A DNA stretch of 21,473 nucleotides from Apostichopus parvimensis (GCA_000934455.1 KN882315.1:135386-156858); one strand, 5' to 3'. Shown: positions 1-9,918, counted from the stretch's first letter. Notes: generated by a model not told the origin, from the sequence alone. Numbers and translations: made by a program.

Positions 1-1659
1 GTTAATCCACCATGAACTTTTCAGTTATACCAGCAAGTGTCACACACATGCACCCACCATCACCATTACATAGATACCTTAGGCCTCAGTCCGGCAAGGA
101 ATAAAAAGGAGAAATGAACATTTATGTCAGGAATGACCAGGTCTTTTATTTTTGCAGTGTTCATGCATTGTTTCATAGAGTTTGAGTCAATCGAATATCT
201 CTTTCATACAAGCCTATAAATTGAAAAGTGAAAGTTTTAACACAAAATAAACTTAATTTGTATCTTTCTTTTTGATCTTCCTTATTAGCATAGCAATACA
301 TTGTGGAATGGCCGAACCTTGCCAAAAGAAAGATTTCAACCAACTGCCACCCCTCCCCCCCCCCTCCCCTGGCCCCCATCATCACTGATCACTGTGTATA
401 CATACAGATTAAATTTCTGTTGTCCTGCTCTCCAGAAACTTTGCACATTAGAGCCAGGTAGCCATGGGTTTTACCTTGAAGGAGATGCACGCAACATAAA
501 GACAAATGTGAAGTCAACTTAATTGTTGTTGAATTTTACCTTTGTATCATTGTATGGTTTGATTTTTAGCATTGTCTATTCACAATTGGTAACTAATATC
601 CCAAACAGACATCTTTCTACACACTTTCTCATCATGTTTATCTCAATTTCTTGACAAAAGGTCAATTTTTAAATTAAAATAAAATGAGATATTAGACTTC
701 TGTTACAATCCAGCTTGATACTGTTACTACTTTCTTTGCCATTCAAGTCATAAAGAAAATGTAAACAAAATTGGAAATGCAGCAGATTTTCATTTATTTC
801 TTTACATATTCTATTCTTCTTTGTTGCTGCATGTGATTATGGTGAATATTAGCAAAGTGTCTGGGTGACAAAATACTGTACTTCCAATCAAATTTTCGTT
901 AATTTTAACTTCAGTTTAAATGTTTTATTTGATGAGAGAAATGTAGGACAATGTATTGGTTGGATTAATTACAATCCTGAGTGATTGTTTGGTAAAATTG
1001 ATAGTAAACTGGTGACCAAATGGCAACCTTAGTTAATTCTTTACTTCAAGAGATAAATTTAAGCCAAACCTTAAAACTGACCAGCAGCTTTGTCAGATTT
1101 TAGTGGTCAAAAGTCAGACAAACCTACAAAGCTTCATAATTTTAATTATGACTTGGAAAATACAGAAAATTATTTCTCCATATGGTCACTTCATACCTCA
1201 GGCAAAATGTATCGTCATATTACATTAAAAAAAAAACACATCTCCATTACCACTAAGAAAATAAATTCTACATAAACAAAGAAAAAACAAAACTGATTAA
1301 AGCAAGAGTGGCTTGATGATGTCATATTTACAGTAGACTTGATCAAGTCTTTGACCTGGTGAACATGAAGAAAGTCAATAAATCTGTGTTAGCTCCTATC
1401 AAATGGAATGATATTATTCCAAGCTGTTTGGGGAAGTTGTCCATGACAATTTTTTCCACGACACAAAGGATTTATGATGACGGTTGGTTGAGTTTGTGCC
1501 TTCTTCAAGTAAATCATGTTTATAAGATTTACACAAATTAAGCAGTGACATTTTTGATGATCATTCCCTCTCAGGCTACAATTCAAGACAAGATTTGACT
1601 TTTATAAAAATAGAGACCTTCTTCTACTTAGATCTACTTTGAAGGCAGGATATGCAACT
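1..1659. other. 3' flank of the zinc-finger gene, no gene seen
   Basis: No convincing coding exon is visible; the short open frames have no domain character. The first several hundred bases below 1660 should be the 3' UTR of the minus-strand zinc-finger gene. Candidate polyadenylation hexamers on the minus strand (TTTATT on the plus strand) lie at 924-929, 793-798 and 145-150. I cannot tell which is used. A C-rich run at about 349-377 is G-rich on the minus strand. Confidence 0.5.
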
Positions 1660-4211
1660 TTAACAGATGACAAATTGTCCACTTAAAATCCTCTCGTTTT
1701 GACTGATAGGTGTTTGAACATTGAACTCAACTTTTTTAAGTTTAATCTCCAATTCCTTTAAACCAAACCCACATTTACAACGTTGACAAAGGTCCATATT
1801 ATTGTCTGCGAGTTTCCCACATACCTTCGTCTCATTGACTTCCATAGAGCAAACCAAACATCTCAATCGCTTTCCGCTAATGTGGCTTTTCTTGTGTCTA
1901 TTGAAACTTTTGGAACTTACAAAGATTTTCTCACAATGATCACATTTCTTGCCTATCGCTTGCTTGTGTGCTTCCGTGTGCCTTTTCAAGTTCATCTCTC
2001 TCTTGAACACGTCACCGCAGAGATCACAAGTGAAGCTTACACCTACTCGGTGCGGTTTTTGGTGCACTTTGTCTGCACTCTCTGTCCTAAAAGCTTTTCC
2101 ACGTGTGAGACACTCTACTTTCTCTCCTTTGTGGTACTTTCTCCCGTGTTCGACGAGGCCTCTCTTATACGCAAATTTATTTCCGCAGAGGGAACAGACG
2201 AACGGCGATGGATCATCGTGTTTCCTTTCGTGTTCTCGCAGTGACGCTGCCAAGGTGTATCTCTTCTCGCATCGTTGACACTCGTAAGGTTTTTCCCCGG
2301 TGTGGATTCTCTCGTGCTCCGTGAACCTAGTCCTGGTGTTCAGTACTTTGTCACAATAGTGACAGGGATAAGATCCCACTCCTGTGTGTACCCTCTCGTG
2401 CAGTTCCCTGCCCGATTCCGTTTGGTAATAATTGTCACAGAAGTGACACTTGAAGGGCTTGAGGGGAGCACCATCCTCTCTCTCCCGGTCTAAAGAGTGA
2501 CGTCTTTCATGAATCACCAAGGCACTCTTGTCTCTGAATCCCTTTCCACACGACTCACAGGTCTGGGGCCACTTGTCGGTGTGCTTGGACTCGTGGTTCT
2601 TCAGGTATTTCTTCAGACGGAACGACTCGCCGCAGACGGAACACTTGAAGGGTTTCAGGCCGGTGTGTATCGTCTCGTGATAATTCCTGTCAGATGTGGT
2701 TGAAAATCGGAGAAGGCAACTTCCACACTCGTAGGGCTTCTCACGCCTGTGCACTTTCTCGTGGAAGCGTAAATCCCTTTCCAGTCGATAGGATCTGGCA
2801 CAGATCTTACACCGAAATGGCGTGAGACCAGAATGAATGGTCATGTGCATCTTAAGGCTTCTTTCCTTTAGCGTTTTATTACAAACTTTGCAAGTTACCT
2901 TCGGCTCATCCTGCCGATCACCGAGTATTCTCTTCCGACATGCCATCGTCTTATGGCGTTTCCCTGCTTTTCCACAAATTTTACACACAGCATTTCCATG
3001 TGCAGAATGGACGAGTTTATGTAGGTTCAGGTTCTTCCGACATCGATAGGCTTTCTCACACACTGAGCATTTAAACGGCTTTTCCTTGCAATGGGTCTTT
3101 TCGTGCTGCTGCCTCCCCCGGGAGAGTAGGAAGAGGCGTGGGCAAATGCGGCATTTAAATTCTTTCTTGCCGGTGTGTATCAATACGTGGTTTCTAAGAT
3201 GGATTTTTTGATAAAATGATTTGCCACAGTGAACGCACTGAAAAGACCGCTGCCCAAGGTGTGTCAACATGTGTGTCTTCAGAGAAGTTCGATGGGCAAA
3301 ATCTTTTCCGCAAAGTTGACACTTGTGAGCTTTAACGTGAATTTTCCTGTGGCGCCAAAGGTACCTCCTGAGTCTGAATGTCTTCTTGCAGATGTGACAC
3401 TTGTATGGCTTAAGCCCATCTTCTTCAGATACAGGCATGAACATGTTCTCAGATTTGCCTGATTTTTTACTTTCATGAATTCTTTGGTGGCTTATCCGTA
3501 GCGAGAGTCTTGTGAAAGTTTCATGGCAAAACTGGCATTTATATGGTTGCCTTTTTATCGTACGGTGGTCAAGACTGTGTGACATGAGAGAGGATCGTTT
3601 ATGGAATGTCTTCGAACACAACTGACAGCGATGTCTGTCGTTCCGTGCAGTGGTATCTTTCTCTGGCAATTTGGGTCTGTCGTTCGGTGCAGTGGCATCT
3701 CTCTTTGGCAATTTGGGTCTGTGTTTCGATGCAGTGGCACCTCTCTTTGGCAACTTGGTAAACTTATTATGCAGAGTACTATTTCTTTTGTGTGACTGCA
3801 TGTGAACTCGACGACGGTTCCTGGACTTGAAGACCTTATCGCAGAGTATGCAAAGGTGCGTCTCAAAAGTCAAATGTGTTTGCATGTGCTCCTTCAATTT
3901 TGTTTGAATCTTAAAAGCTTTATTACACAAATGACAATCAAATGGGTATTCATCGAAATGGGACAACATGTGTTTAGTTAGGAGAGACTTTCTCAGAAAC
4001 CAATCATTGCATACTTTACACCTAAAGAGTTTAGCCCTGAAACTTTTGGGGCATCTTGATTGGTCTTCTGTCTTGGCTTCCTGCTCTGTATGTGTTTCTT
4101 GCTTGTTGGTCATTGGCATTTCATGAATTAAATAAATGGGATGAGTTTGTTGGTTTGTATGTGGCATCCTCCATTTGTTCAATGGCGGTTTGGACTTGTA
4201 CTCACCTTCAT
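1660..4211 (-). CDS. Poly-C2H2 zinc-finger protein, large 3' exon
   Basis: Probable nuclear DNA-binding regulator. The open frame runs on to 4281, and residue numbers here count from the ATG at 4281. The first 24 residues look intronic: T-rich, with a hydrophobic translation and a pyrimidine tract ending in CAG at 4212. I therefore start the exon at 4211. An in-frame ATG (M39, at 4167) is an alternative start. Twenty-one canonical C-x2-C-x12-H-x3/4-H fingers run from C88 to near the C-terminus, in blocks of 3, 2, 5, 9 and 2. The third finger is followed by a repeat-rich linker (176-216), and two further finger positions are decayed. Most linkers are variants of TGEKP; one is exact (before PYECQRC). 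A Cys-rich tail (RLRCLVC, then DLCQRCKCG) of about 69 residues follows the last finger and ends in FVIC. The target site cannot be deduced. The long arrays suggest a lineage-expanded family. Confidence 0.9.
3634..3756 (-). repeat. 42-bp tandem repeat coding for a finger linker
   Basis: Three consecutive 14-residue units follow finger 3: KLPKRGATASKHRP, KLPKRDATAPNDRP and KLPEKDTTARNDR. At DNA level the units are 42 bp and closely similar, and they keep the frame. The segment separates fingers 1-3 from the next pair. It is basic and Pro-rich, and looks like a recent coding minisatellite expansion, so its length may vary between alleles. Confidence 0.85.
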
Positions 4212-4424
4212 CTGGATGAGAATGAAAAAAAATTAAAAAAATTAGAAACCATGCATATATCATAAGAATATATGTATACATAAATTATTAAAGATCAACA
4301 CACCAGAAAAATTTCCACTGCACGACCAGTTTTGTCCTTTTTGAACACTTCTGTCTGTACCACTAAGCCACACAGTGATTCTACTGGTATGGTTATATAC
4401 TGGTTAGTTATATATCTTCTACAT

Positions 4425-4800
4425 GCCCTGCATTGGTTACCTATCCGTGAAAGAATCCATTTTAAATTATGTCTTTATGTGTATAAATGTATGAATCATG
4501 CAGCCCCGGCTTATCTCTCTAACATGCTTCAGCGGAAAACCGCACCATTATCTGGTACTGTTACCAGGTCTGCAATCGATGGGACCCTGCTTCTTACGTC
4601 ATCTTCTAAGAAACGGGTGGGTGAGGGCGCTTTTTTGCAGTGCAGGTCCTGTGTTGTGGAACTCTCTTCCCTCTCATATACGTAATTCTAAATCTGTTGC
4701 ACTGTTCAAAAAACAACTTAAGACTTACCTGTTTATATAATTGTACATTTTGTTGGTATTATTTTTCTTGTAAATTTTAGCGCATTGATCATATGGAGTT
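4425..4800 (+). mobile_element. 3' end of a CR1/L2-like LINE, broken ORF2
   Basis: The translation shows the typical C-terminal tail of non-LTR reverse-transcriptase ORFs: LHWLPIRERIHFKLCLYVYK with a following AP-YLS block, then, in another frame, AGPVLWNSLPSHIRNSKSV and FKKQLKTYLF, with a stop at 4738-4740. The frame changes at the T6 run at 4631-4636, consistent with a one-base insertion. After the stop, a short 3' UTR has a TAGCGCATTGATC-like segment resembling the GCGCATTGA block common near the 3' ends of such LINEs. The copy is truncated at its 5' side and is dead. It lies antisense to the zinc-finger gene, just upstream of its last exon. Confidence 0.85.
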
Positions 4801-4862
4801 TGTATATGTGTATGTGTATATGTGTATGTATGTATGTATATCTATATATATTTATATTTAAA
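4799..4862. repeat. TATG/TGTA microsatellite at the LINE 3' end
   Basis: A stretch of alternating TATGTG, TATG and TATA units follows the LINE 3' UTR directly. Simple-repeat tails of this kind are usual at the 3' end of CR1/L2-like insertions. Confidence 0.75.
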
Positions 4863-4864
4863 TA

Positions 4865-5213
4865 TTGACACTCAAAATAGTGTAATGTATGAGCATTTCA
4901 GCACTTCAGTGCTATACATGTTCAAAGTATCTCTTTTGAGATCCGTCTGGGGATTCACGAATGATTACAGTGAATGACAACCTTCCTTACTGGTTTGGAA
5001 TCTCTATAAGATCAAGTCTCTATTGACTCGTTGGATATAGCGACTGCATTTAGAGCAGGAGGTTCAACTACCAATCACGGTGGATGCTGGAAGTTTTTCA
5101 CTGTTCTGGATTTTCCAACTCATTTTCGTTTCAAAGTGTTTAAACATATATATATACTAGAAATAATTTAAAGTTTGACACTCAAAATAGTGTAATGTAT
5201 GAGCATTCCAGCA
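4865..5213. repeat. Direct repeat pair, about 33-39 bp, 310 bp apart
   Basis: The block starting TTGACACTCAAAATAGTG and running through ATGTATGAGCATT occurs at 4865 and again at 5175 with 33 identical bases, then one mismatch and CAGCA. Each copy contains CACT-N6-AGTG, a short hairpin. The first copy directly follows the LINE tail and the second directly precedes a tRNA-like SINE. The pair could be parts of a larger repeat or a duplication made during insertion. Confidence 0.8.
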
Positions 5214-5460
5214 ATTGAGTACCAACTGAGTGTTGTGTTGAAGCAGTGGACTTGTGATCTAAAGTTTGCAGGTTCAAGACCTGGCCAGATCATTACATTG
5301 TCTCCTTGAGCAAGGCACTTTATCTCCATCGCCTCTCTTCACCCAGGTGAATAAACGGGGACTTGCGAGGTAACTTTTAAATATGGTTTCTTGCATCGGT
5401 TTGTGGCTGCACCCAACAGGAAGTCCCCCAGGGGACACAGAGATGTGAAGTTAAGTGTTT
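5205..5460 (+). mobile_element. tRNA-like SINE, second family
   Basis: A B-box-like GGTTCAAGACC lies at 5271-5281. It is followed by TCCTTGAGCAAGGCACTTTA and then CACCCAGGTGAATAAACGGGG. The TCCTTGGGCAAGGCACTT and CACCCAGGTG motifs are, from my recollection, common in the bodies of many fish and marine-invertebrate SINEs. The A box is poor and the ends are not clear. It lies in the intron between the last zinc-finger exon and the candidate exon at 5509-5587. It differs in sequence from the SINE at 14518-14760. Confidence 0.6.
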
Positions 5461-5508
5461 TTTACACCCTACCAATTTTAATGCCAAATGCAACTGAATA
5501 TGGCTTAC

Positions 5509-5587
5509 CTGTAGTAATGGATGGTTTTACGATCATCTTTGCCATCTTGTGCATGTTCTGCTTTTACTTGTGACAAGAGCTGGCTCT
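5509..5587 (-). CDS. Candidate internal exon of the zinc-finger gene
   Basis: A 79-nt segment with strong splice signals on the minus strand. The acceptor is a T13 pyrimidine tract, then TTTGCCTTTCATACATCAG; the donor is CTACAG/GTAAGCC. Only one frame is open (2 leading bases, 25 codons, 2 trailing), reading SQLLSQVKAEHAQDGKDDR then KTIHYY. VKAE fits the SUMO consensus (hydrophobic-K-x-E), common outside the fingers in zinc-finger regulators. Its phase does not join the 4211 acceptor or the 148-nt exon directly, so another exon or alternative splicing would be needed. It could also be a chance exon-like segment. Confidence 0.45.
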
Positions 5588-6175
5588 CTGATGTATGAAA
5601 GGCAAAACAAATGTAAAAAAAAAAAAATTGAAAACTTCAATTTAAAAGTGACAATCTTACTACAACAATTTTAGTTTACATTGGAATTGTTTTGCCAATT
5701 TGAAAATCCATTTCAGTACCTGAGAGAACCATGGATTACATATGGATATAAAACCCACTTCAGTTTCCTGTCAACCAGAGTTTAAACCCTTGACTGATCT
5801 AGCAGATGCTACAGTACAGTAGGTTCAAAATGTCAGCACTTCTATTGCAACCACTGTTTTCCTCTCACACAAAGCAAAATTGTCTACCATCACTCAAACT
5901 TGTAAACCTGCAGATCTGAAGTCACAATAAAGTCTGTAACACAAACTACATCTATAGTACAGAGATGCTATATCGGGCTAGTAGCCTAGTACACATATCC
6001 AAAGCAACCTTCTGGCCAGTGGTTGGGTTGTAATTGGAAAGTATGATGTGCTTGAAACAACAACATGAATGAATTTTCTTGATCTTTGGACACATGTACC
6101 ACAGGTATCAAATTACACATGAGAACATCTGAAATGTAATATGTACATTCATAAAGTGCAGAAAGAGAAACTCAC
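5588..6175. other. Intronic DNA, nothing assigned
   Basis: It lies between the two candidate upstream exons of the zinc-finger gene. I tested one 59-nt minus-strand segment (about 5654-5712, CTCAG acceptor and GTAAGA donor). It is open in one frame, but its phase fits neither neighbour and its peptide is unremarkable. No repeat was recognised. Confidence 0.4.
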
Positions 6176-6323
6176 CCCATGTAATTTAGGTAACAATGGT
6201 TCAGACTTGATGGAAGAATCACACTCCCCATCATCTTCTTCGTCCTTGACTACTGCACCTTTGTCTTCACTGTCACAGAATTGGACTCTGGGACAGGTTT
6301 CATGTCCGTCATTATAAAGTTTG
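6176..6323 (-). CDS. Candidate acidic exon upstream of the zinc fingers
   Basis: A 148-nt minus-strand exon between an acceptor ending TTTCATTTCAG and a donor CATGGG/GTGAGT. One frame only is open: 1 leading base and then 49 codons, starting KLYNDGHETCPRVQFC and passing through VVKDEEDDGECD to SIKSEPLLPKLHG. It is strongly acidic, and IKSE and VKDE both fit the SUMO-acceptor pattern. Acidic Ser-rich N-terminal exons with such motifs are common in poly-zinc-finger genes, and it lies on the same strand about 2 kb upstream of the finger exon. The missing phase link is the main doubt. Confidence 0.6.
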
Positions 6324-7339
6324 CTGAAATGAAATTAACGTTTTATGAATCATACAATTTAGTGTGCATCTATCAACTGGATTAAACCACTTATCAATCT
6401 AATCATACTAGTTGTCTCATTAATGACCAAGATTTAAACATATTTTGCATAGAAGAATTCTTCACTATGCCACCTCTTGAGTATCCAGATATCACTCATA
6501 TGCTAAATAAGGGTTGATTAAGGTTTATTTGGCACTGATTGGGTTTCTGGTAGGCTACATAAGTTCAAGTAACTTCCTGGCCACCAGTGACTTTATTTCT
6601 ACAGTACAGACCTAGGCCTAGGCTAGGCCTACTTTCCCATTTTGATGTTTTCATCGTCTTCTGAGGAAACAAGAAAGCAATATTTTGCAGATATCTATTG
6701 CATCAATAAGCCAAGTCTAACCCATGCTACTGTTACTAGCACAGTAGCAGTAGACCTACAGTAGTCTAGGCCTAGAAATAAGACTTGAGTACTTGAGTTA
6801 CCACAGGCTAGGCCTACTGTAGTGTATTGTAGCCAAGGGGATGCCTAGGGTAGTATATAATAAGGCTTACTTTACAGCTGTCCTACCAGGATTTGATGGT
6901 CAAGTTTTGTGTATCCAGTCATGGGTTCCAGTGATGTTGTTTTCGAATACCGATGAGGTGCTGGTGTATGTCTTTTACTGAACAAGCAAGAAATATAGTA
7001 GCATTCTCAGCTCTACTTCACGCTTTAAATATACCTAGGTATAACCTAGTATGGAACGCCAAAAGAGCAATAATATATACCAATGTAACGAAGTTAATCG
7101 TAGCACGAGTGGTCTGTTACATCCTTATCAATTTCTATGATGTATGGAGACGTACAGATGATCTGGGTTTTTGCCGTACACAGAAAGCGCCCTCACTAAT
7201 TTTCAAGGCTTCACTGCTAAAACACACGGCAATACACTGTGTCAGCGTTCTGTCCTTATCAATTTCTATGGTTACATCACGTCATTGCCTGTCGGAATCT
7301 AGCAGCCATTCGTAACAGAATATAGCAGCAACACTAACT
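6324..7339. other. Intronic or intergenic DNA with AGGCCTA-rich motifs
   Basis: No firm exon. The stretch 6607-6860 repeats TAGGCCTA/CTAGGCCTA-type words at least six times, a texture I associate with sea-urchin and sea-cucumber DNA. An 18-bp direct repeat (TCCTTATCAATTTCTATG) occurs at 7122-7139 and 7253-7270. A minus-strand segment at about 6886-6963 has a CAG acceptor and CTG/GTAGGA or AAA/GTAAGC donors. It shows no THAP Cys-His signature and may be untranslated or not an exon. Confidence 0.4.
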
Positions 7340-7432
7340 TATGTATGTATTTTAGATGCTCCTGCATGCAGGAACTCACGAAGAAGCCTCATAAGCTTAA
7401 CAAAGCCGCAAGCTTACCGAAGTCAGTATCCG
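7340..7432 (-). mobile_element. 5'-truncated SINE, same family as 14518-14760
   Basis: Only the 3' part of the SINE is present on the minus strand: the CTGACTTCGG and AGCTTGCGGCTTTG blocks, then GGCTTCTTCG, the CCTGCATGCAGG palindrome, ATCTAAAA and an ATAC repeat tail. The tRNA-derived head is missing. It lies directly downstream of the THAP exon, in the same orientation as that gene. Confidence 0.85.
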
Positions 7433-7510
7433 GAACGGCATAATCTTTTAATAAAAGTTTCAGCCTGGCTCTCATATTTTCTTGGAAACAATCCGAGGAA
7501 TAATTAACAC

Positions 7511-7693
7511 TAATTCATGTCTTCCGAAAGTGAATTTGTCTACAATATGACCAGTGCCAAGCTTGTGCAACCACCTCTGTGCCAAGTCTCTTTTGGCCGG
7601 ATTCTTCCCTTCCGGAATAACGAAAAAACGCTTTCCTTTCGCCTCTCTCGTTCCCTGACGGTTTGTACAGCCATAGGCTTGACATTCAGGCAT
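7511..7693 (-). CDS. THAP-type zinc-finger first exon (partial domain)
   Basis: The translation begins MPECQAYGCTNRQG and continues through KRFFVIPEGK, then AQRWLHKLGTGHIVDKFTF and GRHEL. The N-terminal start, C4-x4-C9 followed by T-N-R, FF-x-IP and the invariant Trp (W41) match the first half of the THAP (C2CH) DNA-binding domain. The second half (C-x2-H and the AVPTF-like end) is absent and should be in the next exon. The donor is uncertain: GTGTTA after 7511 is the best placed but weak, and the frame stays open to a stop at 7472. THAP proteins are sequence-specific DNA-binding factors, some derived from P-element transposases. It may be exon 1 of the zinc-finger gene (a THAP-C2H2 protein), a separate gene or a stranded fragment. 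Confidence 0.7.
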
Positions 7694-7900
7694 AATGGCG
7701 ACTTTACTGAAATCTCTCGAACTAGAAAAATAACTGTTGAAAGTTGTTTCCTTCGTGCTAGGTTGCGTGCATGTGAGTGGGTCTTAGCGTGAAAAGTTTG
7801 TGTGAGCGAAGTTTGTTTACTTCAACAAAGTGAGCAAAAAACGTCACGTCCGTTCCTCACGCGGAACAAAATGGCGCTGCACATGAATCGAGAATAAATA
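7694..7900 (-). promoter_or_regulatory. Probable TATA-less promoter region of the THAP gene
   Basis: Two plus-strand ATGGCG words resembling the YY1 core lie at about 7694-7700 (directly upstream of the THAP start codon) and about 7868-7876 (AAAATGGCGCTG). CpG content is higher than in the flanks, and no TATA box is evident. ATGGCG motifs close to the start are common in TATA-less metazoan promoters. The assignment rests on motifs only. Confidence 0.4.
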
Positions 7901-9693
7901 CATGGAACATTCGTTTTTTGGACGTTTTTAACCATTTCATGACTCTTTAACATTTATTGTGCACTTATTTTAATTTTTACGACTACACGGTTGTGATTTT
8001 AGGGCGATCCTTTTCATCTCCTTTAACATTTGAAAATAGTCGAAATGACCATAGTGCTGATGGTTTTACTTAATACGTTAATTTTGTGTTTGAAAGTAGT
8101 GGAATAGTTACGTAACAAGATAGGCTGGTTCGAAGTACTTGTAGGTCATTATTTCTGCTCGGTCTTTTGTGGTTACCATTTGGCTAATATCGTCTTTGGC
8201 ATATTTTCCATTTCAAGTGGAATCGTTACACACACCTGACAATGATCACACAGTTTCAGTCTCAATGCGGATCAGTCGTTTGGTTGTATTTTTTTCGTGC
8301 CCTGGTTCTTTCTGGGGTGACTTTATTAAAACAGACCTCCGAGTATCATCAAGTGCCACTGAGTTCCACCCCGATGTGTAACATTTAGTTCAGTATATTT
8401 TCAATATGCGGGGAGGATCCTGACACTACACTGCAAATGTAACCCGATAAAATTTGAGGGAGATTGTATTATTTCGAAACAGGGATTTCAACATCAATTT
8501 TTCCACTTTATATAGTAAACTACCATATAGTCAGCTTTCTTGTGGAAACTTCCCAAATGCGTTGGCTATAGCTCTCGTTTAAGTACTATGTAGGCGTAAG
8601 CCTAATTAGGCCTTTGAAAATCATTTCGTTTTTGCACAATGATGATAAGACATAGGCTTACATTTTATTCAAGACCGTCATATCGATTGAATTCAATAGG
8701 CCAGACAAATTACAATATGAATGATACAGAATGTTAGTATAATGCCGTCTGTTAAAAATGTTATACATATTATACGACATTTCTAATTCCTGAACGTTTT
8801 GAAAGCACAGAATATCCGTATCGTTCGTATATTACTGCCGAGTTTAAATGTAGGGCCGATTTATGTGGACTATATACATAGCCTTACTAAGTGGTCCAGT
8901 GGAGGACTATCAATATACGACGGCTCTGGGAACAATATGAATGCAGTAAGCTACCTTTTAAGACTACCTCCCTCTCTCTCCTCCTTCCCACTTTGTGGTT
9001 TTTAATTTTAATTTTTTTTATTTCTCTTAGAGTGGGGACGCACTTCGTTTTAACCCCAATAATACCAGGATACGTGCGAATGTATGAATGGGAACGTCTT
9101 ATATTACATTTCACATAACATATTGTAAGTAAACAACTCCCAAAAGAGGTTAAATGTCGATGACTTCCTGACGATTCTTGTGGTTTTCTAGGGGAAATGG
9201 GTAGTTTTAACTTATTCATTTACTCAGTGGGATACCGTGTGAAACTGTATACACAGGATTAAAAGCCGCCGTCGGAATTGTGGTTGATCTAATTATCAAA
9301 ATATTGTGTCCTCTTACAACGATACTAAAAAGAAAAAAAAAGGTTTATCAGCTAACGTTCCTTCTCAATAATGGTCAATTTCAAATTAACTGTCGCAAAA
9401 GGTGAAAATACGTTTTGTTTGCTTGAAATATTATTAAATATAAAATTTAATTTTAAATTTAATTTAAATTTAAAATTTAATTTAAAATTTAATTTAATGA
9501 CAAATTTAAATTATTAGCTTGGTAAGTCAAGATTGATTTCAAATAGTCAAGTTAATTTTGAGAAGTTCCCATCTGCTATTTACATACCATTTATAATGTA
9601 TTAAGAACGGGCCAATGGGTAACGATATGTTAGTATTAAACTTAATTCATTATATAACCGTTGATTGACCTTCATTTTGTGTAATAAATTCTA
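7901..9693. other. Intergenic region without recognised genes
   Basis: Short open frames on both strands have no domain signal. The sequence is AT-rich and mostly unique. An AT palindromic tract lies at 9425-9500 (separate entry). Confidence 0.5.
9425..9500. repeat. AT-only palindromic tract of AATTTAAA words
   Basis: About 75 bases consist almost only of A and T, with AAATTTAAATT, AAAATTTAATTT and similar words repeated. Most words are their own inverse complements, so the tract can fold on itself or extrude as a cruciform. It could be a repeat tail or slippage product. Confidence 0.75.
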
Positions 9694-9918
9694 CAGGAGC
9701 AGACGCGGATGCCCCTTCCTTCACCTCCCTCTCCCCCTTTATCCTAATCAAATGCGCGTATACCTAATTCTAACTTATATCTTTAATATGCTTCAGAATG
9801 CATCTAAAATTGCATGTTTTTCCGGGGGTGGGGCACCTCCAAACCCCTACACGAGACTCGGCTTCAACGACCCCAGGGCCCACCCCCTCCTTGTTATATC
9901 CTGGATCCGCCGCCCCTG
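9694..9918. mobile_element. Degenerate MITE-like element, hAT-type ends
   Basis: It starts CAGGAGCAGACGCGGATGCC and ends with the approximate inverse GGATCCGCCGCCCCTG. CAGNGGCGGAT-type ends are common for hAT-related elements. I see no clear 8-bp target duplication, so it is old or my ends are off. An internal segment (CGGCTTCAACG, then CCCAGGGCCCACCCCC) recurs in degraded form at about 11590-11660 inside intron 1 of the receptor gene, which supports a repeat family. Confidence 0.5.

Noticed and set aside
1783..3866. Several open frames of 60-150 codons opposite or overlapping the zinc-finger exon
   Set aside because: They are shadows of the repetitive finger-coding DNA and have no domain pattern.
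4168..4170. GGAG/G acceptor at 4168 that would join the 79-nt exon in phase to the zinc fingers
   Set aside because: The phase fits, but there is no pyrimidine tract before it and a far better CAG lies 43 bases upstream.
4212..4281. Hydrophobic N-terminus of the zinc-finger frame as a signal peptide or membrane anchor
   Set aside because: The DNA is a T-rich pyrimidine tract ending in CAG; it is best read as intron end, and a nuclear zinc-finger protein would not need it.
6953..7315. Plus-strand open frame of 120 codons
   Set aside because: No recognisable domain, includes part of a direct repeat, and lies between minus-strand exons.
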